Shown here: one piece after another, positions 41,760 through 52,564 of the stretch
Layout of the letters: the number at the start of each line of letters is the position of its first letter
Numbering within the stretch: position 1 is the first letter of the stretch
Assembly: GCF_010723575.1 (NCBI RefSeq)
Contig: NZ_BLKZ01000002.1
Span: 744,001 to 808,000 of the forward strand
Reading direction: 5' to 3'
Length of the DNA stretch: 64,000 nt
DNA from: Mycobacterium bourgelatii
Lineage (GTDB): Bacteria; Actinomycetota; Actinomycetes; Mycobacteriales; Mycobacteriaceae
Made by a program: the position numbers and the translations under genes
The notes under the pieces: model-generated
The model's input: the letters and a program-made list of their open reading frames with translations, nothing else
What the model was told of the DNA's origin: nothing
Databases searched by the model: none

Positions 41760-42194
41760 TCAGGGATTAGACGCCCGCAGGTGCTGGCGTGCCGCGAGTT
41801 CGTCATCGTCGACGAGAACAAGCATGGGTTGGCCCGGTACGCACAGCATCGTGACGACGAAACGCACTCTGACGTCGTCTCGGTTGTTGCCGTCCTGGTA
41901 GTGGATGACGTCACCACCCGGTTCCCAAAACGCCTCTCCAGCGCGGATCGCCCGCGGCGGCTCACCCTCGAGCTCGAACAGCATTTCGCCCTCGAGCACG
42001 TAACCGAAGGCCGGACCGCTCGGGTGCCGATGCGGGGGAGCGCCCCGGCTGCCGGGCCCGTATTCAACGACGACCGTCATGGCGTGGGCGTCCTGGGAGA
42101 TAAAAGGCGGTTGGACTTCCTGCACCACCGTGAAGGCCTTATCCCAATTCGGGTCCCAATTCCGGTCCCGATTGTGGTCTGAGGTTCGCGCCAC
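41760..42194 (-). CDS. cupin-domain protein
   Basis: 144 residues from a GTG with an AAGGAGATATCC leader. The cupin metal site is suggested by APPHRHPSG, with FGYVLEGEMLFELEGE after it. No catalytic role can be assigned; it may be an isomerase, a dioxygenase or a ligand sensor. It lies between the PadR and Baeyer-Villiger genes and is likely co-regulated with them. Confidence 0.8.
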   Translation of the reverse strand: MARTSDHNRDRNWDPNWDKAFTVVQEVQPPFISQDAHAMTVVVEYGPGSRGAPPHRHPSGPAFGYVLEGEMLFELEGEPPRAIRAGEAFWEPGGDVIHYQDGNNRDDVRVRFVVTMLCVPGQPMLVLVDDDELAARQHLRASNP

Positions 42195-42222
42195 GGATAT
42201 CTCCTTTGATCGACCCTGGAGA

Positions 42223-42786
42223 TCATGCTTGCACGTGCAGCCGGCTTTCGATAACGGCCAACGCCTGCTCAGCCCACCGAATGTTCTCTTGTTCGAACGC
42301 TATTCCACGCAACAGCGTGAGGTAGGGGCCGACTCGTTCCGCCTGCGCGAAGTACTCCTGCTCGGTGCGGCCGTCCAACAATCGGGCGCGGAATCGTTCG
42401 TAACGTTCCAATTTCGCTCTGTCCCACTGCAATCGCTCGAGGATGAAGTCTCGGACGGCCTCGGCATTACCGGCGTCGACGGCCGCGACCTTGACCAGCA
42501 GCTCATCGCGGAACACCGAAGGTTTCGGTGCCCTGGCGGTGAAGTCGTGAATGGCTTGGCGGCCAGCCTCGGTGAGTGAGTACATCCGCTTGTTGGGTCG
42601 ACGCTCCTGATGAACAACACGCGCCTGGATCAAGCCGCGCTGGGCGAGTTGTTCCAGCTCGCGGTACAACTGCTGCGGGGTGGCCGTCCAGAAGTCGGCA
42701 ACGGAGGCATTGAACCGCTTGGCCAGGTCGTATCCGGACGCCTCGCCCTCGAGGAGTGCGGCCATCACTGCATCGCGGAGCGACAT
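42223..42786 (-). CDS. PadR-family transcriptional regulator
   Basis: 187 residues from the ATG at 42786; the upstream in-frame start is a TTG. The winged helix is DAVMAALLEGEASGYDLAKRFN with QQLYRELEQLAQRGLIQ. The C-terminal helical extension (LQWDRAKLERYERFRARL) is of the type that mediates dimerisation in long PadR proteins. These regulators usually sense phenolic compounds. It heads the cupin/monooxygenase operon and is divergent from the SnoaL gene; TCAAC-AA-GTTGA at 42877-42888 in between is a possible binding site. Confidence 0.85.
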   Translation of the reverse strand: MSLRDAVMAALLEGEASGYDLAKRFNASVADFWTATPQQLYRELEQLAQRGLIQARVVHQERRPNKRMYSLTEAGRQAIHDFTARAPKPSVFRDELLVKVAAVDAGNAEAVRDFILERLQWDRAKLERYERFRARLLDGRTEQEYFAQAERVGPYLTLLRGIAFEQENIRWAEQALAVIESRLHVQA

Positions 42787-42902
42787 CGGGCGATCGTACA
42801 ACAAGCAATAATCAACAAAGTGACTAATAACGCATGGACACCTGCGGCGACAGGCTCTAACGTCAAGCAGACCTACTCAACAAGTTGACTATGCGAGGTT
42901 TC

Positions 42903-43331
42903 GTGAGCTCTCAAAATCCGTTCCGTAAGGCGGTCGAGGAGCGCGACGAGTCCGCCATGCTTGCTCTGCTGGCCGACGACGTGGTGTTCACCAGCCCGGT
43001 TGCGTTCAAGCCCTACGTCGGCAAGCCGATCACCGCCGCGATTCTGCGCGGCGTGCTGCGAATCTTCGAGGACTTCCGCTACATCCGGGAAATTGGCGAC
43101 GACAAGGGCCGCGACCACGCGCTGGTGTTCGAGACCGGACTCGCGGGCGTGCCGGGAATGAAGATCACCGGCTGCGACTTCCTGCACTTCAATGATGACG
43201 GCTTGATCGACCAGTTCATGGTCATGGTGCGCCCGCTGTCCGGCGCGAAGGCGCTGGCCGAATTGATGGGCGCGCAGTTCGACCGGATCCAGCAGGAGGC
43301 TGTCGAGTTCGCCAGCGCGCAGGGGGCCTGA
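42903..43331 (+). CDS. SnoaL/NTF2-like protein
   Basis: 142 residues from a GTG at 42903 (GAGG upstream); an ATG at 42891 is the alternative. The pattern FRKAVEERDESAMLALLADDVVFTSPV and HFNDDGLIDQFMVMVRPL fits the cone-shaped NTF2-like fold used by hydratases, isomerases and binding proteins. No catalytic residues can be fixed. It is followed after 2 bp by an LLM oxidoreductase gene, so the two are co-expressed. Confidence 0.75.
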   Translation: MSSQNPFRKAVEERDESAMLALLADDVVFTSPVAFKPYVGKPITAAILRGVLRIFEDFRYIREIGDDKGRDHALVFETGLAGVPGMKITGCDFLHFNDDGLIDQFMVMVRPLSGAKALAELMGAQFDRIQQEAVEFASAQGA

Positions 43332-43333
43332 CC

Positions 43334-44374
43334 ATGCGAATCGGCCTTGCCATCAACTACGCCGGGGGCTTCAAGGACGTCGCCGCCGAAGTGGCCGACC
43401 TGGAGCGCGCCGGCCTGGATGTGGTGTTCGTCCCGGAGGCGTATTCGTTCGACGCGGTGAGCGCGCTCGGCTACCTGGCGGCAAGCACCGAACGCGTCGA
43501 ACTGGCGTCGGGCATCCTGCAGCTGTACACGCGGACGCCGACGCTGACCGCGATGACGGCGGCCGGTCTGGACTACGTCTCCGACGGCCGGTTCATCCTG
43601 GGCCTGGGCGCTTCGGGTCCGCAGGTCATCGAGGGCTTCCACGGGGTGCCCTACGACGCGCCGATCGGCCGCACCCGCGAGGCCATCGAAATCTGCCGTC
43701 AGGTGTGGCGCCGGGAGCGGGTGCAGTACCAGGGCAAGTACTACACCGTCCCGCTGCCGCCCGAGCAGGGAACCGGCTTGGGCAAGCCGCTGAAGCTCAT
43801 CAACAAGCCGGTGCGGGAACGGATTCCGGTGCTGATCGCGGCGCTCGGGCCGAAAAATGTGGAGTTGGCCGCCGAGATCGCCGAGGGCTGGCAGCCGATC
43901 TTCTACCTGCCGGAGAAGGCCGGGGACGTGTGGGGTGAGGCGCTGGCGGCCGGGCGGGCCAAGCGCGACCCCGCGCTCGGCGACCTCGAAGTGTATGCCG
44001 GGCCGGTACTGGCCATCGGTGAAAACGTCGAGCCGCTACGCGAATTCGTCAAACCACACCTGGCGCTGTACATCGGCGGCATGGGCGCCAAAGGCAAGAA
44101 CTTCTACCACGCCTTGGCCACCAAGTACGGATACGGACCGCAGGCCGACCGGATCCAGGAGCTGTACCTCTCGGGAGACAAGGAAGGTGCCGCGAAGGTG
44201 GTGCCCGACGAACTCGTGCGCGACGTCAACTTGATCGGCTCGCCCGGATTCGTCAAGGAACGGGTGGCGGCGTTCCGCGAGGCCGGGGTCACCACGTTGA
44301 CCGTCGCACCCATCGCGGGCACGACGGCCGAACGGGTGAAGCTGATCGAGGAACTCCGCGGGCTGATCGACTAG
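43334..44374 (+). CDS. LLM-class F420-dependent oxidoreductase
   Basis: 346 residues with the luciferase-like TIM-barrel pattern: GLDVVFVPEAYSFDAVSALGYLAAST, LASGILQLYTRTP, and FILGLGASGPQVIEGFHGVPYD. These resemble mycobacterial F420-dependent enzymes such as Rv3520c. It would transfer hydride between F420H2 and an unknown substrate. It ends six bp from the convergent kinase-like gene. Confidence 0.87.
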   Translation: MRIGLAINYAGGFKDVAAEVADLERAGLDVVFVPEAYSFDAVSALGYLAASTERVELASGILQLYTRTPTLTAMTAAGLDYVSDGRFILGLGASGPQVIEGFHGVPYDAPIGRTREAIEICRQVWRRERVQYQGKYYTVPLPPEQGTGLGKPLKLINKPVRERIPVLIAALGPKNVELAAEIAEGWQPIFYLPEKAGDVWGEALAAGRAKRDPALGDLEVYAGPVLAIGENVEPLREFVKPHLALYIGGMGAKGKNFYHALATKYGYGPQADRIQELYLSGDKEGAAKVVPDELVRDVNLIGSPGFVKERVAAFREAGVTTLTVAPIAGTTAERVKLIEELRGLID

Positions 44375-44380
44375 CTATCG

Positions 44381-45418
44381 CTAAATCCCTGCGGCGTCGG
44401 CTATTTCGATGCCCTTGTGGACGAGGGCATCGATCCGTTCGGTGGTGGGCGTTCCGGACGCCGCCTTGTTGAGCGGCTCGTCCATCGCGCGGCGCATGAC
44501 GCCCTCGGCGATGATCGCCAGCCGCCATAGCCCGAGCACGTGGTAGTACTGCAGGGCGGCCGGATCTCGGCCGGTCTCCTCCAAGTAGAGCCGCGTCATC
44601 TCGGCGCGATTCGGAAAGCCCTCCAACGTCGACGGCGCAAAGTCACCGCCGGTCGTCTCACCCGGTTCCACCCAGAAGGTGAGCAGGGTGCCCATATCCG
44701 CCAGTGGATCGCCGAGGGTGGACAACTCCCAGTCCAAGGTCGCGACAATTTCACCGTTCTCCCGTGAGGTGATCAGGTTGCGGAGATGAAAATCCCCATG
44801 CACCAAGGCGAGTTCGCGTTGCTCGGGAGCGGCGGCGACGAGCCGACGCGTCAGGTCGTCAAGTTCCGGCAGCTCGCGCGTCTTGGACAGCTCCCACTGG
44901 CCCGCCCAACGTTTGAGCTGGCGCTGCACGTAGGGCTTGTGGCTGGACAGATCTTGCAGGCCGACCTCCGCGAGGTCGACGGCGTGAATTTTGGCCAGGG
45001 TGTGCGGCATTGACACAGCGGTCTGGCGACGCCGTTCCGGGGTCAACGATTCGGCGACCTCCATGGTGTCGATCACCAGGCCATCGACGAACTCCATCAG
45101 CACCATGGGAACCTCGGAGAACTCTGGATCCGTTGTGACACCGAGGATTTGCGGGACCGGCACGTCGGTGTCGGCCAAGGCGGCGATGATCCTCGCTTCA
45201 CGCACCACGTCATGGGCCGACGCCAGCAGGTGACCCAACGGTGGTCGCCGCAGCACCCAAGCGCGCCCGGCGGTGTCGCTCACACGATAGGTCAGGTTGG
45301 ACTGGCCGAGCCCCACACGCAGGAACTGCAGCGGTGGCGTGACGTCGATTTCCAGCGCGGCCAGCCAGCGCGAGACCGCATCGACGTCAACGCCCGGGAT
45401 GTGCTTCGCGTCAGGCAT
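44381..45418 (-). CDS. APH-family phosphotransferase (ACAD10/11 kinase-like)
   Basis: 345 residues from the ATG at 45418, overlapping the preceding acyl-CoA dehydrogenase by 8 bp. The kinase-like fold is shown by LVHGDFHLRNLI (catalytic loop HGDxxxxN) and TLDWELSTLGDPLADMG (metal-binding DWE). In animals ACAD10/11 fuse such a domain to an acyl-CoA dehydrogenase, and in Pseudomonas related proteins phosphorylate 4-hydroxyacyl-CoA. A role in 4-hydroxy acid catabolism is therefore more likely than antibiotic resistance. Confidence 0.83.
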   Translation of the reverse strand: MPDAKHIPGVDVDAVSRWLAALEIDVTPPLQFLRVGLGQSNLTYRVSDTAGRAWVLRRPPLGHLLASAHDVVREARIIAALADTDVPVPQILGVTTDPEFSEVPMVLMEFVDGLVIDTMEVAESLTPERRRQTAVSMPHTLAKIHAVDLAEVGLQDLSSHKPYVQRQLKRWAGQWELSKTRELPELDDLTRRLVAAAPEQRELALVHGDFHLRNLITSRENGEIVATLDWELSTLGDPLADMGTLLTFWVEPGETTGGDFAPSTLEGFPNRAEMTRLYLEETGRDPAALQYYHVLGLWRLAIIAEGVMRRAMDEPLNKAASGTPTTERIDALVHKGIEIADAAGI

Positions 45419-46643
45419 GGGAGCCATGGGCCGCGCCGTCCCGGTACTTGCGTAGCTCTTGGCTGGCAATCGTTCGTTTGTGTACTTCGTCGGGCCCGTC
45501 GGCCAGTCGTAACGTGCGCAGGTGGGCCCACGCCGTCGCCAGGGGGAAGTCATCGGTCACCCCGCCGCCGCCGTGCACCTGGATGGCCCGGTCGACGATC
45601 TTGAGGGCGATGTTGGGGGCCGCGACCTTGATCGCCGCGATCTCCGTTCGGGCTTCCTTGTTGCCGACCGTGTCCATCAGATGGGCGGTCTTGAGGGTCA
45701 GCAGTCGGATCATCTCGATTTCGATGCGGGCTTCGGCGATCCAGTCCCGCACGTTGGCGTTTTCGCTGATCGGCTTGCCGAAGGTGACCCGCGACTGGGC
45801 CCGTCTGCACATGAGTTCCAGGGCCCGCTCGGCCATGCCGATAGCGCGCATGCAGTGATGGATGCGGCCGGGCCCCAGTCGGGCCTGGCTTATCGCGAAT
45901 CCCTCGCCCTCGCCCTTGAGCACATCCTTGGCCGGCACCCGCACATCGTGGAAGTCGATTTCGGCATGGCCTTCGCGGTCCTGATAGCCGAAGACCGACA
46001 AGTTGCGCATGACGGTGATGCCGGGTGCGTCGATGGGCACCACCATCATCGATTGCTGGCGATGCGGGGCGGCCGTCGGATCCGTCTTGCCCATCACGAT
46101 CAACACCTTGCAGTTGCGGTGCATTGCGTTGGAGGCGAACCACTTTCGGCCGTTCAGAATGTAGTCGTCACCGTCCCGGACCATCGACATCTCGACGTTG
46201 GTCGCGTCGGAGCTGGCCACTCGGGGTTCGGTCATCGCGAACGCCGACCTGATCTCGCCGTTGAGCAACGGCTTGAGGTATTTCTCTTTGTGCTCGTCGG
46301 TACCGAAGAGGGTGAGCACCTCCATGTTCCCGGTATCCGGGGCGCTGCAATTGCACGCTTCGGACGCCAGATGGCTGCGACCCATGATCTCGGCCAATGG
46401 CGCATATTCGAGGTTCGTCAGTCCCGGGCCCCATTCGGGATGCGGGTGAAAGAGGTTCCACAGCCCCCGCTTTCGCGCTTCCGCCTTGAGCTCCTCCAAG
46501 ATCGGCGGATGGAAGTGCGGGTCACCGGCCGCCCGCATCTGCTCGTCGTAGACGGTCTCGGCCGGGTAGACGTGCGAATCCATGAACGCCAGGAGATCTG
46601 ACTGGTATTGCGCGGCGCGCTCGGACACATCGAACAAGGACAT
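45411..46643 (-). CDS. acyl-CoA dehydrogenase, ACAD10/11-like
   Basis: 410 residues from the ATG at 46643 (AGAGG upstream), rejecting a long serine-rich leader. Motifs are SAFAMTEPRVASSDATNVE, YILNGRKWFASNAMHRNCK and VHGGGGVTDDFPLATAWAHLRTLRLADGPDEVHKR. The ADGPDEVH ending is typical of the ACAD10/11-related subgroup. It overlaps the kinase-like gene, so both act on one pathway, presumably conversion of 4-hydroxyacyl-CoA to an enoyl-CoA. Confidence 0.88.
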   Translation of the reverse strand: MSLFDVSERAAQYQSDLLAFMDSHVYPAETVYDEQMRAAGDPHFHPPILEELKAEARKRGLWNLFHPHPEWGPGLTNLEYAPLAEIMGRSHLASEACNCSAPDTGNMEVLTLFGTDEHKEKYLKPLLNGEIRSAFAMTEPRVASSDATNVEMSMVRDGDDYILNGRKWFASNAMHRNCKVLIVMGKTDPTAAPHRQQSMMVVPIDAPGITVMRNLSVFGYQDREGHAEIDFHDVRVPAKDVLKGEGEGFAISQARLGPGRIHHCMRAIGMAERALELMCRRAQSRVTFGKPISENANVRDWIAEARIEIEMIRLLTLKTAHLMDTVGNKEARTEIAAIKVAAPNIALKIVDRAIQVHGGGGVTDDFPLATAWAHLRTLRLADGPDEVHKRTIASQELRKYRDGAAHGSHA

Positions 46644-46758
46644 CAGAACCTCTGAATCTCGTGAGGACGGCCGACGACGTTGAGTCGGCCTAGCTCCTTT
46701 CCTACACCGACCCGTTTGCGGCTTCCGAACCACATCCAGTCGGCGTAAGAAAAGAAGC

Positions 46759-47865
46759 ATGAAGACGACAGCCGCGGTCCTGTTCGAGGTCGGCCAACCA
46801 TTCGAGATCACCGAACTCGAGCTCGAGGGGCCCGGCCCGGGGGAAGTCCTGATCAACTACACGGCGGCTGGACTGTGCCACTCGGACCTGCATCTCACCG
46901 ACGGCGATCTGCCCTGCCGGTTTCCGATCGTCGGCGGCCACGAGGGTGCCGGCGTCATCGAGGACGTGGGCCCCGGGGTGACGAAGGTGAAGCCGGGAGA
47001 CCACGTCGTTTGCGCCTTCATTCCCAGCTGTGGACATTGTCGCTACTGCTCGACCGGCAGGCAGAGCCTTTGCGACATGGGCGCGACGATCCTGGAGGGC
47101 TGCATGCCGGACGGCTCGTTCAAGTTCCACCGCGACGGAATCGATTACGGCGCCATGTGCATGCTCGGCACGTTCGCCCAGAAGGCGACGATCTCTCAGC
47201 ACTCGGTAGTCAAAGTCGACGAGTGGCTGCCGTTGGACACCGCGGTCCTGGTCGGTTGTGGAGTGCCGACCGGGTGGGGCAGTGCGATCTATGCCGGGAA
47301 CGTCCGCGCCGGGGACATCACCGTCATCTATGGCATCGGCGGCGTCGGGATCAATGCCGTGCAAGGCGCGGTACATGCGGGCGCCAAGTACGTCATCGTG
47401 GTAGACCCCGTCGCATTCAAGCGTGACGCCGCGCTCAAATTCGGTGCCACACATGCCTTTGCGGACGCAGCCGCGGCTGCGGAGAAGGTGGTCGAACTGT
47501 CCTGGGGCCAGATGGCGGATCAGGCCATCGTCACCGTCGGCACCGTCACCGAAGAGGTGATCTCGGCGGCGTTCGACATCGTCGGAAAGGGCGGTTCGGT
47601 TGTGGTCGTCGGTCTCGCCAATCCGGAGAAGGCGACGGTCCACATTTCCGGTGCCATGCTGGCCCTCACCGAAAAGACAATTCGGGGTTCGCTATTCGGC
47701 TCCGCCAACCCGCAATACGACATCGTGAGACTGTTGCGGCTCTACGACTCGGGACAGTTAAAGCTCGACGAACTCGTCACGACGAGGTACCGCCTCGAAG
47801 ACATCAACCAGGGCTACCAGGATCTGCGGGACGGCAAGATCATTCGAGGCGTCATCGTTCATTGA
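46759..47865 (+). CDS. adhD: zinc-dependent alcohol dehydrogenase, AdhD-like
   Basis: 368 residues, the same length as M. tuberculosis AdhD (Rv3086), with close resemblance throughout. The catalytic zinc site is GLCHSD with GGHEGAG, the structural zinc cysteines are CGHCRYCSTGRQSLC, and the cofactor motif is YGIGGVGINAV. The subgroup includes NDMA-linked enzymes with tightly bound NAD. Divergent from the acyl-CoA dehydrogenase/kinase pair, it could oxidise an alcohol precursor of the same pathway. It converges with the cyclase gene, overlapping by 14 bp. Confidence 0.87.
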   Translation: MKTTAAVLFEVGQPFEITELELEGPGPGEVLINYTAAGLCHSDLHLTDGDLPCRFPIVGGHEGAGVIEDVGPGVTKVKPGDHVVCAFIPSCGHCRYCSTGRQSLCDMGATILEGCMPDGSFKFHRDGIDYGAMCMLGTFAQKATISQHSVVKVDEWLPLDTAVLVGCGVPTGWGSAIYAGNVRAGDITVIYGIGGVGINAVQGAVHAGAKYVIVVDPVAFKRDAALKFGATHAFADAAAAAEKVVELSWGQMADQAIVTVGTVTEEVISAAFDIVGKGGSVVVVGLANPEKATVHISGAMLALTEKTIRGSLFGSANPQYDIVRLLRLYDSGQLKLDELVTTRYRLEDINQGYQDLRDGKIIRGVIVH

Positions 47866-48991
47866 TATTGGCCTGGCTGTCTTTCCGAGTCGCCCGTTCG
47901 ACCCGATAGAGTTTGACCTCGGTGCTCATCCCCCTGAGCCGACGTGCTCCCATGGGGAACCATTCGAAGTCCCCGGCGCTGCCCACCTCCTCGCGTGTGG
48001 TCGCGGTGAGCAGTACCGTTCCCGGACGGGCGCTCGCGGTGACCCGACTGGCCAGGTTGACCGCGCTGCCGTACCAGTCGCCCGCGCGCGTCACGGCCAA
48101 ACCCGATGCGACGCCAATCCGCAAGGCCGGCAGGTCGTCTGCCGCCGCATCCGCCAAGTCCAGGACGGTTTGCACCAGCGGCGTGGCGTCCGAAGACACG
48201 AACATCACCGCGTCGCCAATCGACTTCACGAACTTCACCGGTGGGGCTGCCGCGTCGTGGGCCAACTCAGCGAGCCGGCTGGCCACGCGTTCGAGATCTT
48301 CCGCCGGGAGCGCCTCGCCCAGCCCGGTGAATCCGGCCATATCGGCGAACGCCACGCTGACCGGCCGCGCTCCCGGCAAGATTCCGGCCGCCCGTTCGGC
48401 CGCATTGACGGCCTCCAGCTCGACGGTGCGCCGCAGCTCCATTCGCACCAGGTCGTCCATCATCGGCGCCAGCAGCGGCGCCGCCACTTCGGCGAGTTGC
48501 TCGGACGCTCTGGCCAGGTCGATCTCCGAATATCCCGGCCGCAGCAGGTTTTTGAGCGCCGCCTCGCGCATCATCGCTGCGGCCTGACCGAGGCTCTGCA
48601 CCAGCACCCGCATGACGGCCACCGCATCTTCGGGGTCGTAGCCAAGGTCGAGAATGGCTTTCGCGTGTTTGACCGCCTCGGCGTCGGCGCGCGGCAACAC
48701 GGCCGCGTCCGGATCGTCGGTCCTGGGCAGGCCGATCGCACGATGCATGCGCTGCAGCAAGGCCAGGTCGATCCCGGTGGACGCGCAGATCTCCCGCGCC
48801 GAGACGAGGGTCCCGTCATCCCCAAGAACCCGATAGGCGGGCAGCATCACCGGTGCGGTCGACGAGCGGATGTGCTCGAGGCTGAACCCCCGGTCCAGCA
48901 ACCAGGCGATCAGTTCAGCCCGGTCGCGGCGTGCGTCGCCCTCGAGGCCGTCAAGCAGGCCCGACGCCTCGATGTCGACGTCAGCCGCCAT
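47852..48991 (-). CDS. class III adenylate cyclase with N-terminal regulatory domain
   Basis: 379 residues, close in length to M. tuberculosis Rv2212. Residues 1-190 form the helical adenylate_cyclase_N (pH-sensor-like) domain seen in Rv1264 and Rv2212. The catalytic domain begins near VSVAFADMAGFTGLGE (first metal aspartate), then FVKSIGDAVMFVS (substrate lysine and second aspartate) and WYGSAVNLASRVTASARPG (transition-state asparagine and arginine). All core residues are present, so cAMP synthesis by a homodimer is expected. There are no membrane helices. Confidence 0.87.
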   Translation of the reverse strand: MAADVDIEASGLLDGLEGDARRDRAELIAWLLDRGFSLEHIRSSTAPVMLPAYRVLGDDGTLVSAREICASTGIDLALLQRMHRAIGLPRTDDPDAAVLPRADAEAVKHAKAILDLGYDPEDAVAVMRVLVQSLGQAAAMMREAALKNLLRPGYSEIDLARASEQLAEVAAPLLAPMMDDLVRMELRRTVELEAVNAAERAAGILPGARPVSVAFADMAGFTGLGEALPAEDLERVASRLAELAHDAAAPPVKFVKSIGDAVMFVSSDATPLVQTVLDLADAAADDLPALRIGVASGLAVTRAGDWYGSAVNLASRVTASARPGTVLLTATTREEVGSAGDFEWFPMGARRLRGMSTEVKLYRVERATRKDSQANINER

Positions 48992-49023
48992 ATCACCCCA
49001 TCAACCCCGCCGACGGTACGGGC

Positions 49024-51261
<2,238 letters not shown>

Positions 51262-51374
51262 GTGATTTTCTCCCGGCGGCATTGTCGGTCAGATTTCTTG
51301 AAGGGCCCTGCGTGGTAACCGCGGCTACCAGTATCGCGGCTGGACAACCGCAGGTGATGGTCGGGGTGTGGTGT

Positions 51375-51932
51375 TCACCTGGTTCGCAGCCCGTCGAGTG
51401 CCACCTCGGTGACGCGCTCAGCCAACTCGGCGTTGTAACCCTGCATGGCCTGGCAACCGACCAACAGGGTCTTGACCTCGGGAACGGTGATGTCCTGGCG
51501 CGCGGTGCCGCTCCGCTGAGCCGCCGTCAACAGGTCCCCGAGCAAACCCAGGAACTCCTCCTCGACCCCGGGGACGGCGCTGTTGACGTCGATCCCAACG
51601 CCGGCCAGCGCCTCCACCAAGCCACGGTCGGCAGCGCCCCACTGCAACACCATCGACCGGATGAACGCGAAGAGCGCCTCACCGGGCTGCTCGGCCTGCG
51701 CCAAGGCGTACCCGTCATCGATGATGTGCCGCATCCGGTCCGCGATCACCGCCTGGAACAGGGCCTCTTTGGTCGGGAAGTGCCGGTACACCGTGCCCGC
51801 GCCGACTCCGGCCCGTTTGGCGATTTCATCGATCGGCACCGACAACCCGTCAGAGGCGAAGGTCTCGTAGGCAACCTCCAGGACGCGGGCGCGGTTGCGG
51901 GCCGCGTCAGCGCGCACTGGCCGCTGAGCCAA
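51375..51932 (-). CDS. TetR-family regulator (Rv0067c orthologue)
   Basis: 185 residues from a TTG at 51932 preceded by GTGGAGGTGTGAC, a strong ribosome site; the longer frame reaches into the divergent promoter. The HTH is VPIDEIAKRAGVGAGTVYRHFPTKEALFQAVI. Position matches Rv0067c, divergent from the SDR gene. A 12-bp inverted repeat in the shared promoter is the probable operator. Its target gene is now broken. Confidence 0.87.
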   Translation of the reverse strand: MAQRPVRADAARNRARVLEVAYETFASDGLSVPIDEIAKRAGVGAGTVYRHFPTKEALFQAVIADRMRHIIDDGYALAQAEQPGEALFAFIRSMVLQWGAADRGLVEALAGVGIDVNSAVPGVEEEFLGLLGDLLTAAQRSGTARQDITVPEVKTLLVGCQAMQGYNAELAERVTEVALDGLRTR

Positions 51933-51957
51933 GTCACACCTCCACGCAAATCGAGCA

Positions 51958-51988
51958 TTGACAAAACGGGGCGTGCGTTCCGTATAGT
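51958..51988 (+). promoter_or_regulatory. sigma-A-like promoter of the SDR pseudogene
   Basis: TTGACA at 51958-51963 and TATAGT at 51983-51988 are separated by 19 bp. The upstream operator arm overlaps the -35 element, and the downstream arm lies after the expected start site. Confidence 0.55.
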
Positions 51989-52019
51989 TCCAACCAAGCG
52001 GAGCGCTCGCCCCGTTTTG
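51962..52019. promoter_or_regulatory. 12-bp inverted repeat flanking the promoter (TetR operator)
   Basis: CAAAACGGGGCG at 51962-51973 and its exact reverse complement CGCCCCGTTTTG at 52008-52019 are 46 bp apart, centre to centre. The long gap suggests two separate half-site complexes or DNA looping rather than one dimer site. Confidence 0.6.
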
Positions 52020-52042
52020 GCGATCATAGCGAGGAAATCCCA

Positions 52043-52539
52043 ATGACCAAGTGGACCACCACCGACATTCCCGCCCAGACCGGGCGCACCGCCGTCATCA
52101 CGGGCGCGAACACCGGCCTGGGCTTTGAGACCGCCGCCGCGCTGGCTGCCCACGGCGCGCGGGTGGTGCTGGCGGTGCGCAATCTCGAGAAAGGGAAGGA
52201 AGCGCAGTCCCGCATCATCGCGGCCACCCCGGGCGCCGAGGTGGAACTGCAGCAACTCGACCTCGGAACATGCCGCGACCGATGGCCGCAGCCACCGCAC
52301 TGTTCGCGCCGTTGTTCCAGGATGCCGACATGGGCGCGCTGCCGGTGTTGCGCGCCGCGACCGACCCGGGCGTCTTAGGCGGTCAGTACTACGGGCCGGA
52401 CGGGTTTGCCGAGATGCGCGGCTACCCGACGCTCGTGGCGTCGAGTGCGCAATCGCACGACGTCGCTCTGCAGCGGCGCCTGTGGGCGGTGTCCGAAGAA
52501 CTGACCGGGGTGGTGTACCCGCAGCTGACACCGGCATAA
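52043..52539 (+). pseudogene. SDR pseudogene (Rv0068 orthologue) with internal deletion and frameshift
   Basis: The first 75 codons encode an intact SDR N-terminus (MTKWTTTDIPAQTGRTAVITGANTGLG, then VVLAVRN and LQQLDL). Near 52265 the reading frame changes, and the +1 frame continues from 52270 with the SDR C-terminus (ADMGALPVLRAATDPGV, YYGPDGF, ELTGVVYPQLTPA). The catalytic centre with the serine and YxxxK, roughly 130 residues, is missing. The M. tuberculosis orthologue is a full-length dehydrogenase of about 300 residues. Promoter and operator are still intact. Confidence 0.82.
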
Positions 52540-52564
52540 GCGGCGAGGTCGAGCCTGACCGAGG

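Noticed and set aside
42877..42888. TCAAC-AA-GTTGA as a firm PadR operator
   Set aside because: The arms are only five bp and the site overlaps the possible start of the SnoaL gene. It is mentioned only as a possibility in the PadR entry.
44381..45418. Aminoglycoside phosphotransferase resistance gene
   Set aside because: The fold is APH-like, but overlap with an acyl-CoA dehydrogenase and the ACAD10/11 precedent point to acyl-CoA metabolism.
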